Assembly (NCBI RefSeq): GCF_965216415.1
Contig: NZ_CBDCFU010000002.1
Length of the DNA stretch: 64,000 nt
Source: Marivita sp003149565
Lineage (GTDB): Bacteria > Pseudomonadota > Alphaproteobacteria > Rhodobacterales > Rhodobacteraceae
Reading direction: 5' to 3' (one strand)
Shown piece by piece: positions 40,415 to 49,011 of the stretch. A program made the position numbers and the translations under genes. The first letter of the stretch is position 1; each line of letters begins with the position of its first letter. The notes below the pieces were generated by a model, which worked only from the letters and a program-made list of their open reading frames with translations, did no database searches and was not told the origin of the DNA.

Positions 40415-41910
40415 GTCGCAGCCCCAATCATGTAGCGCCCGATTTCCTGCGGAGTTGTGTCTGCCGCATCCAACGCGGGCGACAGATGCCCTTTGTGCAG
40501 AACATGCAATTTGCTGCACATCTCGAACAATTCGTCCATTTCCTCCGAAATCACGAGGATCGCACAGCCCTGATCGCGCATTTCGAGCAACCTTCGCCGG
40601 ATCGCCGTCGCTGCCCCGATATCGACACCCCATGTGGGCTGGGACACGAGCATCACATCGGGGTTCAGCATGATCTCCCGGCCCAGGATAAATTTTTGCA
40701 AATTGCCTCCTGACATCGCGCCTGCCTCAGCATCCGGTCCGGGGGTGCGCACGTCGAACGCCTCGATACACTCGCGGGTAAAGGCGCGCTCCACGCTGCG
40801 GCGGATGAACCCGCGAGACAGCATGTTCCGGCTGTGGGCAGTCAGAAGGCTGTTGTCGGCAAGCGACATCTCCGGTACCGCCCCACGCCCCAGCCGTTCC
40901 TCGGGAACAAAAGCAAAGCCCAGCTTGCGCCGCGCCATCGGGCCAAGGTGCCCGACCTTCTTGCCCATGATCTCGATCATTCCGGGTTCCTGCGCGCGGG
41001 TCTCACCGGAAATAAGCGCCGCCAGTTCCTGCTGCCCGTTGCCCGATATCCCAGCAATACCGACAATCTCACCGCTGCGCAGTTTGAGGTCGATGCCCTC
41101 CAGCGTGGTCCCAAATCGGCTGGCGCGCGGGTGGCTCAGCGCATTGAGGCGCAGCCGTTCTTCCCCCGGTGGGCGTGGTGCCGCATGCGCAACATTTGGC
41201 ATCTCGCGCCCGATCATCAACTGCGCCAGCGACCGCGCATCGTGCTCGCGCGGATCGACGCGGCCGGTCACCTCTCCACCGCGCAACACGCTGGCGGTGT
41301 CACACAGTTCGCGGATCTCATCCAGCTTGTGCGAGATGAACAGGATCGCCATGCCCTCGGCCTGCAATTTCCGCAGCGTCTCGAACAAGCGGCGCACGCT
41401 TTGTGGCGGCAAGACCGAGGTGGGCTCGTCAAGGATCAGCAGTTTAGGATTGAGCAGCAGGCAGCGGATGATCTCGACCCGCTGGCGTTCGCCCACCGAG
41501 AGCCGATGCACCATCGCATGCGGATCGACGGACAGCCCGAACTGATCCCCCAGATCAGCGATCTGTTGCGCCAGCTCCGCCGGCTTGCCGGGGATCATCA
41601 GCGACACGTTCTGCACGACGCTTAGGGTCTCGAAGAGCGAGAAATGCTGGAACACCATCCCGATGCCCAGCGCCTGCGCGTCCGATGGTCGGGCAAGATG
41701 AACCTCTTGCCCGTTCCAGTAAATATGGCCCGAATCCGGCTGCTCGACGCCGTAGATGAGCTTCATCAGGGTGGACTTGCCAGCCCCGTTTTCACCTAGC
41801 ACGGCATGGATCGACCCCGAATGAACCTCGAGGTCGATGTCATGATTGGCCTGAACGGTGCCGTAGCGCTTGGAGACCTTTGAAAGCCTCAGCAGCGCAG
41901 GCTGGCTCAC
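40411..41910 (-). CDS. BMP-family ABC transporter ATP-binding protein (two ABC domains)
   Basis: The protein has 499 residues with two fused ABC domains, as in sugar- and nucleoside-type importers. Domain 1: GENGAGKSTLMKLIYGVEQ, LSVGERQRVEIIRCLL, LLILDEPTSVLPPQ. Domain 2 begins near residue 250 with GIAGISGNGQQELAALISGE (degenerate Walker A) and has the signature MSGGNLQKFILGREIM. Such ATPases (NupO/YufO-like) pair with BMP-type binding proteins that bring in purine nucleosides or bases. It overlaps both neighbours by four bases. Confidence 0.93.
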   Translation of the reverse strand: MSQPALLRLSKVSKRYGTVQANHDIDLEVHSGSIHAVLGENGAGKSTLMKLIYGVEQPDSGHIYWNGQEVHLARPSDAQALGIGMVFQHFSLFETLSVVQNVSLMIPGKPAELAQQIADLGDQFGLSVDPHAMVHRLSVGERQRVEIIRCLLLNPKLLILDEPTSVLPPQSVRRLFETLRKLQAEGMAILFISHKLDEIRELCDTASVLRGGEVTGRVDPREHDARSLAQLMIGREMPNVAHAAPRPPGEERLRLNALSHPRASRFGTTLEGIDLKLRSGEIVGIAGISGNGQQELAALISGETRAQEPGMIEIMGKKVGHLGPMARRKLGFAFVPEERLGRGAVPEMSLADNSLLTAHSRNMLSRGFIRRSVERAFTRECIEAFDVRTPGPDAEAGAMSGGNLQKFILGREIMLNPDVMLVSQPTWGVDIGAATAIRRRLLEMRDQGCAILVISEEMDELFEMCSKLHVLHKGHLSPALDAADTTPQEIGRYMIGAAT

Positions 41911-43001
41911 GACGGCAGCGGCGTGGTCACGCCAGCCACATGCCAGTCCATGCTTATGATCTCGTCATCCGTCATGGCAACGCCGTCCGCAACACGCTCC
42001 GCACCGGCTTGATCGGTGAGCGGGCCTTTGAAGACGACAAAGTCTCCGGTGGCGATTTCAGCCTGCTTGGCTTCGATCTGCGCAATCATATCGGCGGGAA
42101 TGTCCGGGTTCCAATCGGCGGTGAAGACCACATCGTCTTCCATGCCCAGCCAGTAATTCGCACCGGGGAATTCGCCTGCGACATGGCCATCGACCAAGCG
42201 CTTGAAATGCGGGCCCCAATCGGTGCCGACGACGCCAAGATATTTGCTCGGCGCGTAGCTCTTCATCGAAGAATTGAGATTGTAGGCATAGACCCCCGCC
42301 TCTTCTGCAACCGCGATCACCGATGGCGTGTCCTGCGCGTTCGAGAAGAGCACGTCGACATCCTGCGAAATCAACGCCTTGGCCGCTTCCTGTTCTGACG
42401 CAGGGTCGAACCAGCTGTTCACCCAGACGACGCTCATGGTGATTTCGGGATCGACCGACAGCGCGCCCAGCATGAAGGCGTTGATCGAGGTGATCAGTTC
42501 CGGGATCGCAAACGCGCCGACGCAGCCGATCTTCTTGGTCTTGGTAAGCGACGCGGCGGCCATGCCCATCAGATACGTGCCTTGCCAGTACTTCGCCGTG
42601 AAGGGCGCGAAGTTCGGCTCCACCATGAAGCCCGAGGCGTGGATGATCGACACATCGCGGTTGCGCTTGGCAATCTGGATGCCGCCATTCTGATACCCGA
42701 AGGACCCGAGCAACAAAACCTCATTGCCTTCGGAAACAAGTCCATTGGCGATACGGTCCGCATCGGGGCCTTCCATAATGTTTTCAAGAACAGTGACTTC
42801 AAGCTTGTCACCATAGGCTTCTTTCACAGTGTTCACACCTTCCATCAGCGTATGCGACCAACCCACATCGGCGATAGGGGACGGCAGCACGACGCCCATC
42901 TTCAGAACGTCCTGCGCCTGTGCGCGCATCGGCAGCGCAAGTGCGGTTGTGGCGGCCAGAGTGCCTTTGAGAAAACTTCTTCTCTTGAGTGTGTCAGACA
43001 T
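41907..43001 (-). CDS. BMP-family (PnrA-like) periplasmic binding protein
   Basis: The protein has 364 residues. A Tat-like signal opens it (LKRRSFLKGTLAATTALALP, then MRAQA). The BMP domain follows: MGVVLPSPIADVGWSHTLMEG (the ligand-contact W-S/N motif), SEGNEVLLLGSFGYQNGGIQ, TYLMGMAAASLTKTKKIGCV and GVVGTDWGPHFKRLVDG. BMP/PnrA proteins bind purine nucleosides, and several alphaproteobacterial members bind purine bases or nitrogenous acids. The operon's deaminase and oxygenase support a purine ligand. It overlaps the amidohydrolase start region by eight bases. Confidence 0.9.
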   Translation of the reverse strand: MSDTLKRRSFLKGTLAATTALALPMRAQAQDVLKMGVVLPSPIADVGWSHTLMEGVNTVKEAYGDKLEVTVLENIMEGPDADRIANGLVSEGNEVLLLGSFGYQNGGIQIAKRNRDVSIIHASGFMVEPNFAPFTAKYWQGTYLMGMAAASLTKTKKIGCVGAFAIPELITSINAFMLGALSVDPEITMSVVWVNSWFDPASEQEAAKALISQDVDVLFSNAQDTPSVIAVAEEAGVYAYNLNSSMKSYAPSKYLGVVGTDWGPHFKRLVDGHVAGEFPGANYWLGMEDDVVFTADWNPDIPADMIAQIEAKQAEIATGDFVVFKGPLTDQAGAERVADGVAMTDDEIISMDWHVAGVTTPLPS

Positions 43002-44391
43002 GATTATCCCTGTTGGTTGTGTTTGGCAGAATGGTGTGAAGTGTCTCTTCGGCGGCTGCGAACAGCGCGCCTTCGTCGATCCCCGGAAACTCGCCTTTGT
43101 GCCAGACGATGCGGCCGTTGATCATGGTCATGTCCGTGGGCGCGCCGACGCCGACCTTGGCCAGAAGGCTGATGGGATCGTGGCGTGTGCCCACGAAATC
43201 AAGCTTGCGGGTGTCAATGGCGAACAGGTCTGCCGCCATGCCGGGGCGCAGCGCCCCGATGTCATTGCGACCCAGAAGCGACGCGCCACCTTCGGTCGCG
43301 TAATGCAGGAACCGTCCGGGTACGGGGACGCCGTCTTGACGGGTCGAGGCGACAAGGCATTGCAGCATGTAGCCGGAATGGATGCAGTGCATCAGGTTGG
43401 AATTGTCGTTCGACGCCGCCCCGTCGCAACCCAGCCCAACGCGTACGCCCAGCGCATCCATCGCCGGGATGTCGGTCACCTCGGCCCCGACCAGATAGAC
43501 CGGCTCCGGGCAATGCGACACACCCGTGCCCGACGCTGCCAGCTTTGTCAGTTCGTCGCGCGTCAGTTCCCAGCCATGGGCATAAAACACGTCCGGCCCG
43601 GCGAAGCCGATCTCTTCACAGTAATCGACAGTCCGCATTCCGTGGACCTGTTCGATCACCGGGCTTTCGCCTTCGCCCACATGGCTGTGCAGGATCACGC
43701 CCTTGTCGCGCGCCAGCGCCACGGATTGTTCGAATGTCTCGCGGTAGCAGTTGACCGGCTGGCAAGGCGCAACCGCCACCTGCCGCATGGAGAGCGGCGC
43801 GGGATCATGGAACGTGTCGATGGCGTATTCGCAAGCCGCGATAAATTCATCTGTGGTTTCCAGCATCTCGTCCGGGATCGTGCTGCCCTCGGATTTCGGC
43901 AGCGTGTTACCGCCGCGACCCGCATGAAAGCGCATACCCAGAAGCTCCGCCGCCTCGAATTGCCGGTCGATGATGTGCGACCCGGCATGGCGCGGGAAGC
44001 AGTATTGGTGGTCAAACGCCGTAGTGCAGCCGTGCTTGATCAACTCTGCCATCGCCACAACCGAGCTGTGATAGAAACAGTCCTCGGTCAGGCGCGAGAA
44101 AATGGGGTAAATCCGGTCCAGCCATTCGATCACTGAATAGCGTGTCCAATCGAGTTCTGCCCGATTACGGACAAAGCACTGGAAGAAGTGGTGATGTGTA
44201 TTGACAAGGCCGGGATAGACGAAGTGACCTGCGGCGTTGATCACCTCGGTCCCGTGTGGCGCGCGACGAGACAGGCCGGGTTCAATCGCCGTGATAACGC
44301 CGTTTTCGCAAAGGATATCGTGGTGCCACAGCACCGGTTCGCTGGCGGAGATAACGATCGCCTCGCAATTCTCGAGCAGGATCGCGGTCAT
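42994..44391 (-). CDS. Amidohydrolase, 8-oxoguanine/guanine-deaminase-like
   Basis: The protein has 465 residues. The TIM-barrel metal site is complete: YPGLVNTHHHFFQCFVRNRA (H-x-H), His in VILHSHVGEGES, His in FYAHGWEL and Asp in GLGCDGAASNDNSNL. The segment LVNTHHHFFQ with the NRAELDWTRYS-type insert is characteristic of the ATZ/TRZ cytosine-guanine-8-oxoguanine deaminase branch. It probably removes an exocyclic amino group from guanine, 8-oxoguanine or a methylated relative, producing xanthine-type bases and ammonia in the cytoplasm. It overlaps the GST gene by four bases and shares an operon with a purine-type importer. Confidence 0.85.
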   Translation of the reverse strand: MTAILLENCEAIVISASEPVLWHHDILCENGVITAIEPGLSRRAPHGTEVINAAGHFVYPGLVNTHHHFFQCFVRNRAELDWTRYSVIEWLDRIYPIFSRLTEDCFYHSSVVAMAELIKHGCTTAFDHQYCFPRHAGSHIIDRQFEAAELLGMRFHAGRGGNTLPKSEGSTIPDEMLETTDEFIAACEYAIDTFHDPAPLSMRQVAVAPCQPVNCYRETFEQSVALARDKGVILHSHVGEGESPVIEQVHGMRTVDYCEEIGFAGPDVFYAHGWELTRDELTKLAASGTGVSHCPEPVYLVGAEVTDIPAMDALGVRVGLGCDGAASNDNSNLMHCIHSGYMLQCLVASTRQDGVPVPGRFLHYATEGGASLLGRNDIGALRPGMAADLFAIDTRKLDFVGTRHDPISLLAKVGVGAPTDMTMINGRIVWHKGEFPGIDEGALFAAAEETLHTILPNTTNRDNHV

Positions 44392-45002
44392 GCCGGATGC
44401 GCCAGTTCATGCAAACGGTGGATGCCGGGCATTTCAATGAAACCTGGGAGTGATCTGATTGCGCGCATCCAAAGGCGAACAGATGGATACGGATCAAGAC
44501 TGACCCCTCCATCCGGGGCCAGCGCAGTATTCGGGAAGCAGGCAATGTCCGCGATGGTTGGAGCTTTCCCAGTCAAAAAGATCAGGTCATCAAACCGTTG
44601 TTCCGTCAGATGGGCCTCTAGCTTGCGGAGTGCTGTCACACCTGCCGTGCGGGCTGTGTCGATGTCCGCTGCATAACCGATCACATCATGCAGGCGAGCA
44701 AGGCCAAGACTGTCATTCAGGTTCGATGCGAAGGCCAGCCACGTGTCATCATCTGCGCTCCGCCACTCGGGATGATCCGACGTCAGGTGCCGCAGGATGT
44801 CGGCACTGTCGGTAAGTACCGTGTCGCCATCTTTCAGGATTGGCAGTGTGCCATTCGGGTTCAGCACCAGCATCTCGGGCGACTTGTGTTCGCGACCGGG
44901 GTGGAAGTTCACCGCCTGCAAGGTCAAAGGCGCGCCAAGCAAAGCTGCCATCAGGCGGACCTTGTAACATCTGGCGCTCAGGACGTAGTCGTACAGGATC
45001 AT
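44388..45002 (-). CDS. Glutathione S-transferase-like protein, candidate NdmE-type partner
   Basis: The protein has 204 residues and a GST fold. The N-terminal thioredoxin-like domain has LSARCYKVRLMAALLGAPLT, then LVLNPNGTLPILKDGD with the cis-Pro, and VLTDSADILRHL with the glutathione-contact Asp-Ser. The C-terminal helical domain includes GKAPTIADIACFPNTALAP, the conserved N-capping region. In the caffeine N-demethylase NdmCDE, NdmE is a GST-like protein that holds the Rieske and oxygenase subunits together. Its place between the amidohydrolase and the two oxygenase genes here, with four-base overlaps on both sides, suggests the same role. Confidence 0.85.
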   Translation of the reverse strand: MILYDYVLSARCYKVRLMAALLGAPLTLQAVNFHPGREHKSPEMLVLNPNGTLPILKDGDTVLTDSADILRHLTSDHPEWRSADDDTWLAFASNLNDSLGLARLHDVIGYAADIDTARTAGVTALRKLEAHLTEQRFDDLIFLTGKAPTIADIACFPNTALAPDGGVSLDPYPSVRLWMRAIRSLPGFIEMPGIHRLHELAHPA

Positions 45003-45835
45003 GCCGCCACCAGTTGCGCGCCGTAGGTGTAGCCGATCTTCTTGAGCCAGCGACGATAGGCGACCGAGGTCATATCAGCCTGTGTCGGCACCTCCATCCC
45101 CGGATCGAGCGGCAGTTTGCGCGGCAACTGGTTTTCAAGGATCGACCGGTCCTGCATGAAGATCAGCTGCTGAAACGAAACCATCTCGGACATGGTGGAA
45201 TCGTCATCATAAAGCGCCATCCAAGGCCAAACCTCGCACCATTCGTCGGTCAGGGGCTGCACGAAAAGCGTGATGATGTCCCATTCACCGGGGCGCGGAG
45301 GGCATGTCTTGTAAAGTACCGAGCAGGTCGGTGCGGGAACGCGGTACATGTATTCGGTGGTGATCCCACCTGCAGCAGATTTGGCCGCCTGCGGCTGGAA
45401 GAATTTGACCTTTGTGGCCCAGACTTCGTCTACTTCCTCGCGGATTTTCACGTCGTAGCGGTCCACTTCGGTGTGGGGCTCGGCCCCGAGGATATCGGTA
45501 TGCACGAAAGGAAAATGCGCGATGTCGAGGAAGTTCTCGACAGCGCGCAGCGGCGAGCATTTGACTTTGACCGATCCGACATCCACCAGGCGGCGACCGG
45601 GGCTGTCCGCTTCGGGAATGGTAAAAAGATCACGGTTGGGCTGACCAGGGCTGGTCCAAAGGTGGCCGAACCGTTCCACGGTAGGCAGCGGGGTGCCGGA
45701 GGCGTCCTTGACCCAACAAATCCCATCTTCGCGGCCCAGTTTAATTTTTTTACCAAGCAGTAAAGTTTCCCTCGGAGCGTCGATCCCCGAGATCATCGCA
45801 ACAGGATACCAATGATTGTCGATGGCCGCGCTCAT
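44999..45835 (-). CDS. Rieske-less non-heme-iron oxygenase subunit (NdmC-like)
   Basis: The protein has 278 residues. The mononuclear iron site is intact: NFLDIAHFPFVH near residue 101, the N-x-x-D-x-x-H-x4-H motif of Rieske oxygenase alpha subunits, with a downstream Asp expected near the C-terminus. The N-terminus keeps only the flanks of the Rieske domain (WYPVAM at 9-14 and VERFGHLWTSPG at 53-64); the two C-x-H/C-x2-H cluster loops are missing. It therefore depends on a separate [2Fe-2S] protein, which is encoded by the overlapping gene just upstream. The best-known parallel is NdmC, the 7-methylxanthine demethylase. The substrate is inferred from context only. Confidence 0.85.
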   Translation of the reverse strand: MSAAIDNHWYPVAMISGIDAPRETLLLGKKIKLGREDGICWVKDASGTPLPTVERFGHLWTSPGQPNRDLFTIPEADSPGRRLVDVGSVKVKCSPLRAVENFLDIAHFPFVHTDILGAEPHTEVDRYDVKIREEVDEVWATKVKFFQPQAAKSAAGGITTEYMYRVPAPTCSVLYKTCPPRPGEWDIITLFVQPLTDEWCEVWPWMALYDDDSTMSEMVSFQQLIFMQDRSILENQLPRKLPLDPGMEVPTQADMTSVAYRRWLKKIGYTYGAQLVAA

Positions 45836-46434
45836 GCTGGCACCCCCTCAAGCGTTGTGCGCAAATCCTCGACCCAGCGCGATACTTCCTTGCGATCCGC
45901 ATCCGGCGCGGCGAGGACGTGGAGAACGCACATGGTATCCGTACACGGCTGTACGGCTAGCAGCGTGTCATAGTCCGAAACGACGGCGATTGTCGTAAAT
46001 CCGGCAGCTCCGAAATGAGCAGCAACATCCTTTGCGGACAGAGAAACCGGAACCGACCGGACCGGAACCCGCGCGCCGAGCACTGGCAGCGGATCGTCGA
46101 CTGAGTTGAGTGACACCCAAATCACACCGCCTTCTTCAACACAGGTATAGGTCGGGACGCAGATCGTATCCGGCGGTGTCAGCTTGGGGTGCGCCGGGAT
46201 ATAATCACAAGACCCTGTCTGGTTATACTGCCAGCCGTGATAGATGCAGGCGAGCGTCTCGCCTCGGACAAACCCATGTGACAGGCGCATGCCCCGATGC
46301 GGACAGCGATCGGACCACGCATGGTAGCGCCCCGAGGGCGTACACCAGATTGCCATTTCCGTGTCTTCAATGCGGCTTGGGATCACAACACCCGGAGGCA
46401 CATCTTTCGCCAAGCCAACAGCAATCCAGTTCAT
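45832..46434 (-). CDS. Stand-alone Rieske [2Fe-2S] protein of the split oxygenase
   Basis: From ATG 46434 (MNWIAVGLAKDVPPG) the protein has 200 residues. The cluster ligands are CPHRGMRLSHGF and LACIYHGWQY (C-x-H ... C-x2-H, 17 residues apart). The next 60 residues complete the Rieske fold (ICVPTYTCVEEGGVIWVSL). Residues 125-200 have no iron-binding motif; they form a small domain (FGAAGFTTIAVVSDYDTLLA, LHVLAAPDADRKEVSRWVED) that could be the docking part. The frame is open 24 codons further upstream, but without family similarity. It presumably passes electrons to the Rieske-less subunit; the reductase is not in the window. It leads the eight-gene operon. Confidence 0.85.
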   Translation of the reverse strand: MNWIAVGLAKDVPPGVVIPSRIEDTEMAIWCTPSGRYHAWSDRCPHRGMRLSHGFVRGETLACIYHGWQYNQTGSCDYIPAHPKLTPPDTICVPTYTCVEEGGVIWVSLNSVDDPLPVLGARVPVRSVPVSLSAKDVAAHFGAAGFTTIAVVSDYDTLLAVQPCTDTMCVLHVLAAPDADRKEVSRWVEDLRTTLEGVPA

Positions 46435-46560
46435 AGATTCTCCGTCAAAGTCGGGGAAGGTTAGACGGAACGAACTTGTGCAATCAACAAGCCCACCCCT
46501 CAACACCGTCGGGAACCGGTGGTTTTTGCTTATTTATTGCACTAAGCGATGAAAATGTGA

Positions 46561-46812
46561 TCACCGGCCCTGTCGGGCGCACGCGGCGGTTGTGATGGTC
46601 ATTGTCTCGACGAGCACGCTTTCCGGCCCGAGACTCATCCCAAGAGCCAAAGCCTGCAGCATTTCCTCGGCCCCGACCGCAGTCACTTGCAGACCGGAGG
46701 GCACCTGCTCTGTCGTCACATGGTCAAGACCCAGTTTGTGCGCATGACGGGCTATCCAACGTGGGAAGTCGGGGCTTTCGACATGGCCAGTCAAATGAAT
46801 GCGCGCAGACAT
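46561..46812 (-). CDS. Acylphosphatase-like small protein with an altered active loop
   Basis: The product has 83 residues, the size of an acylphosphatase. ARIHLTGHVESPDFPRWIAR replaces the usual V-x-G-x-V-Q-G-V-x-F-R loop: the Gly and the Arg are retained in shifted form (FPRW), but the phosphate-binding G-V pattern is not. The fold-typical ending (VLVETMTITTA) is visible. Activity is therefore doubtful. It lies 32 bases downstream of the formamidase gene and 126 bases upstream of the Rieske gene, so it may link the two gene groups into one transcript. Start: ATG 46812; a version five codons longer is possible. Confidence 0.6.
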   Translation of the reverse strand: MSARIHLTGHVESPDFPRWIARHAHKLGLDHVTTEQVPSGLQVTAVGAEEMLQALALGMSLGPESVLVETMTITTAACARQGR

Positions 46813-46844
46813 TATTTCAGACATTCAGATCCCCTTGAGGCCGT

Positions 46845-47771
46845 CTATGCGAGACAGGATTTCGGCATCATCATATGGACACCCTTTTCGCGGTTGACGG
46901 TCTGGGTGATCCGAAGATCACCAGCGAGAGAGCACAGCATATAGGCTTCCGCGCGGGTAATGCCGACGCGTTGAGAGACAAACTCAATCATTCGGCGGAG
47001 CGCAATCTCGACACAGACATCCAGATCGGCGTGCATCCCCATCGTGATGTAATGTGTTGGTGTCTCTGCCTCGGGATAAATCACATCGAGGTCTTGTCGC
47101 ACCGTCAGACGGAAGCGGCCTTGCAGCGCAGTTTCAATTGCGGTGACACAAACTTCGCCGTCGCCTTGCGCTGCATGACCATCACCGCAGGAAAACAGTG
47201 CGGCTTCATTGAAGACCGGCAGATAAAGCGTCGTGCCTGCCACCAGTTCCTTGTTGTCGAGATTGCCGCCATGCGCCCGAGGTTCGATGGTCGAGATGCG
47301 TCCCCAAGCTGGGGATGGAGCAACGGCCATCACACCGAAGAACGGTGCAAGCGGCAGTTTGAGCCCCCAAGGCATGGTTGCCTCGTTCCGGTCCTTATCG
47401 AGAGGGACAATGACTTTATGGGTGTCGTCGAAATCCAGAGGCAAGGTACCCGCAAGAGGACGGATGAAATTGTAGCCCCAATCCTGCCGCAGCTGCACAT
47501 CGAGGATATCGACCTGCAACACGTCTCCGGGCATCGCGCCGTCCACTGCGACAGGTCCGGTCAGGATATGCCCGGGTGCCGTCGGTTCACCTGCGGCCTG
47601 CAACTCCAAAAGCTCGGGTGGCACATGATATCCGGCGCCGGGAAGCATGGCCTTGCCACCAGAGACGGAATTCATGGTGACTTCGGCACCGCTTTCAACA
47701 TGTGCGACCGGCGCGATGGTGGCGTCGAAATACCCCCAGTGGCATGTTTTCAGTCCTGCTTCGATGATCAT
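46845..47771 (-). CDS. Acetamidase/formamidase family protein
   Basis: The protein has 308 residues from ATG 47771, which overlaps the M20 gene's stop (ATGA). FmdA/AmdA features are AHVESGAEVTMNSVSGG, HILTGPVAVDGAMPGDVLQV, MGVMAVAPS-type FFGVMAVAPSPAWGRIS, YLPVFNEAALFSCGDGHAAQ with GDGEV, and VSQRVGITRAEAYMLCSLAG. FmdA enzymes hydrolyse formamide or short amides to the acid and ammonia. Coupling to an M20 amidohydrolase suggests consecutive steps in breaking a nitrogenous compound. The first 11 codons of the open frame (MGDPRGTKASR) are outside the family and overlap the M20 gene. Confidence 0.9.
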   Translation of the reverse strand: MIIEAGLKTCHWGYFDATIAPVAHVESGAEVTMNSVSGGKAMLPGAGYHVPPELLELQAAGEPTAPGHILTGPVAVDGAMPGDVLQVDILDVQLRQDWGYNFIRPLAGTLPLDFDDTHKVIVPLDKDRNEATMPWGLKLPLAPFFGVMAVAPSPAWGRISTIEPRAHGGNLDNKELVAGTTLYLPVFNEAALFSCGDGHAAQGDGEVCVTAIETALQGRFRLTVRQDLDVIYPEAETPTHYITMGMHADLDVCVEIALRRMIEFVSQRVGITRAEAYMLCSLAGDLRITQTVNREKGVHMMMPKSCLA

Positions 47772-48934
47772 GCGGGAAGCCTTTGTTCCGCGAGGGTCAC
47801 CCAATAGGAACAGCCGGTCGGGATAACCTCGTCGTTGAAATCGTATTCGGGGTGGTGAAGCCCTGGCCCCGCCCCAATCCCCAATTGGATATATGCTCCG
47901 GGACAGGCTTGCAGCATATAGGCAAAATCCTCACCACCCGTGGTGCGCGGCGCATCGGTGATGCAATCTCCGGCAACGTCTCTGGCAGCCCCAATGCAGT
48001 GTTCGGTTTCTACGTCATGATTGACCAGGACCGGATAGGGTTCTTCGTCAAAGCCCAGTTCGGCCGTGGCACCATAGCTTTGCGCGGTGAGGTCCGCGAT
48101 GGCCCGGATGCGCTCCAGCGTTTTCGCGCGCACCTCCATGTCGAAGCTGCGCACCGTGCCGCGCAGGACTGCATGCTCCGGAATCACGTTGAAGGCTTCA
48201 GACTCGGTTCGGAACGACGTGATCGACACCACCACCGCCTGTTGCGGATCGGTGTTCCGCGAGACGACCGACTGCAGCGCCATCACGATGGCGGAGCCCG
48301 CTAGGGTCGTGTCCACCGTATTGTTCGGGCGCGCGGCATGGCCGCCCTTTCCGCGAACATTGATGTGGAAACTGTCGACGGCGGCATAGAACGCTCCGGG
48401 TCGGATCGCGAAAGCGCCCAGCGGCAGAAGCGGCGAATTGTGCAACCCGTAAATTTCAGAGATGCCGAACTTTTCAATCAGGCCGTCCTGTACCATCGCT
48501 TTGGCCCCGGCATCCGCTTCTTCGGCAGGCTGGAACACGACGGCGACCGTGCCATCGAAATTGCGGGTCTCTGCAAGATATTGCGCCGCGCCCAGTAACA
48601 TCGCGGTGTGGCCGTCATGTCCGCAGGCGTGCATCTTGCCCGGCGTTTTTGACGCATGCGCTGCGCCCGTCGCCTCAAAGATCGGCAGCGCGTCCATGTC
48701 AGCACGAAAGGCAATGGTCTTGCCAGATGTGTTCGTCTTGCCGTGGATCAGCGCGACGATACCGGTCCGCCCGATCCCTTCGACCACGTTGTCACAGCCG
48801 AACGCGCGCAGCTTTTCTGCCACGATCCCCGCAGTGCGCGGGAGGTCATATTGCAGCTCCGGGTGCTCGTGCAGATCCCGTCTCCATGCGGTTATGTCTG
48901 AGTGCAATTCGGCAAAACGATTGCGGATGGGCAT
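47768..48934 (-). CDS. M20-family amidohydrolase (hippurate hydrolase/HipO-like)
   Basis: The protein has 388 residues. Metal-site residues are visible in FRADMDALPIFEATG, MHACGHDGHTAMLLGAAQYL (including the M20D H-A-C-G-H-D), VVFQPAEEADAGAKAMVQDG and TTGGEDFAYMLQACPG. The dimerisation domain (residues 180-290) includes FHINVRGKGGHAARPNNTVD. M20D enzymes cleave N-acyl amino acids or related amides in the cytoplasm. It is 77 bases downstream of the gamma-glutamyltransferase-type gene and overlaps the formamidase start. Confidence 0.92.
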   Translation of the reverse strand: MPIRNRFAELHSDITAWRRDLHEHPELQYDLPRTAGIVAEKLRAFGCDNVVEGIGRTGIVALIHGKTNTSGKTIAFRADMDALPIFEATGAAHASKTPGKMHACGHDGHTAMLLGAAQYLAETRNFDGTVAVVFQPAEEADAGAKAMVQDGLIEKFGISEIYGLHNSPLLPLGAFAIRPGAFYAAVDSFHINVRGKGGHAARPNNTVDTTLAGSAIVMALQSVVSRNTDPQQAVVVSITSFRTESEAFNVIPEHAVLRGTVRSFDMEVRAKTLERIRAIADLTAQSYGATAELGFDEEPYPVLVNHDVETEHCIGAARDVAGDCITDAPRTTGGEDFAYMLQACPGAYIQLGIGAGPGLHHPEYDFNDEVIPTGCSYWVTLAEQRLPA

Positions 48935-49011
48935 AATGGCTCCCGTGCCTCATGTGGGTGGATGTCCGTATCAGACCCGATAACCGAGTGAGTGGCAAAC
49001 GGGAAAACCGC

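Noticed and set aside
42829..44136. A 435-codon plus-strand frame opposite the amidohydrolase gene
   Set aside because: The minus strand encodes a metal-dependent deaminase with all ligands. The plus frame is rich in Arg, His and Gln without domains, typical of a shadow.
44999..46434. The split Rieske oxygenase as one gene broken by a sequencing error
   Set aside because: The two frames overlap by four bases with ordinary start and stop codons. The second protein has its own N-terminus in which the Rieske loops are deleted, not duplicated, so the split is genuine.
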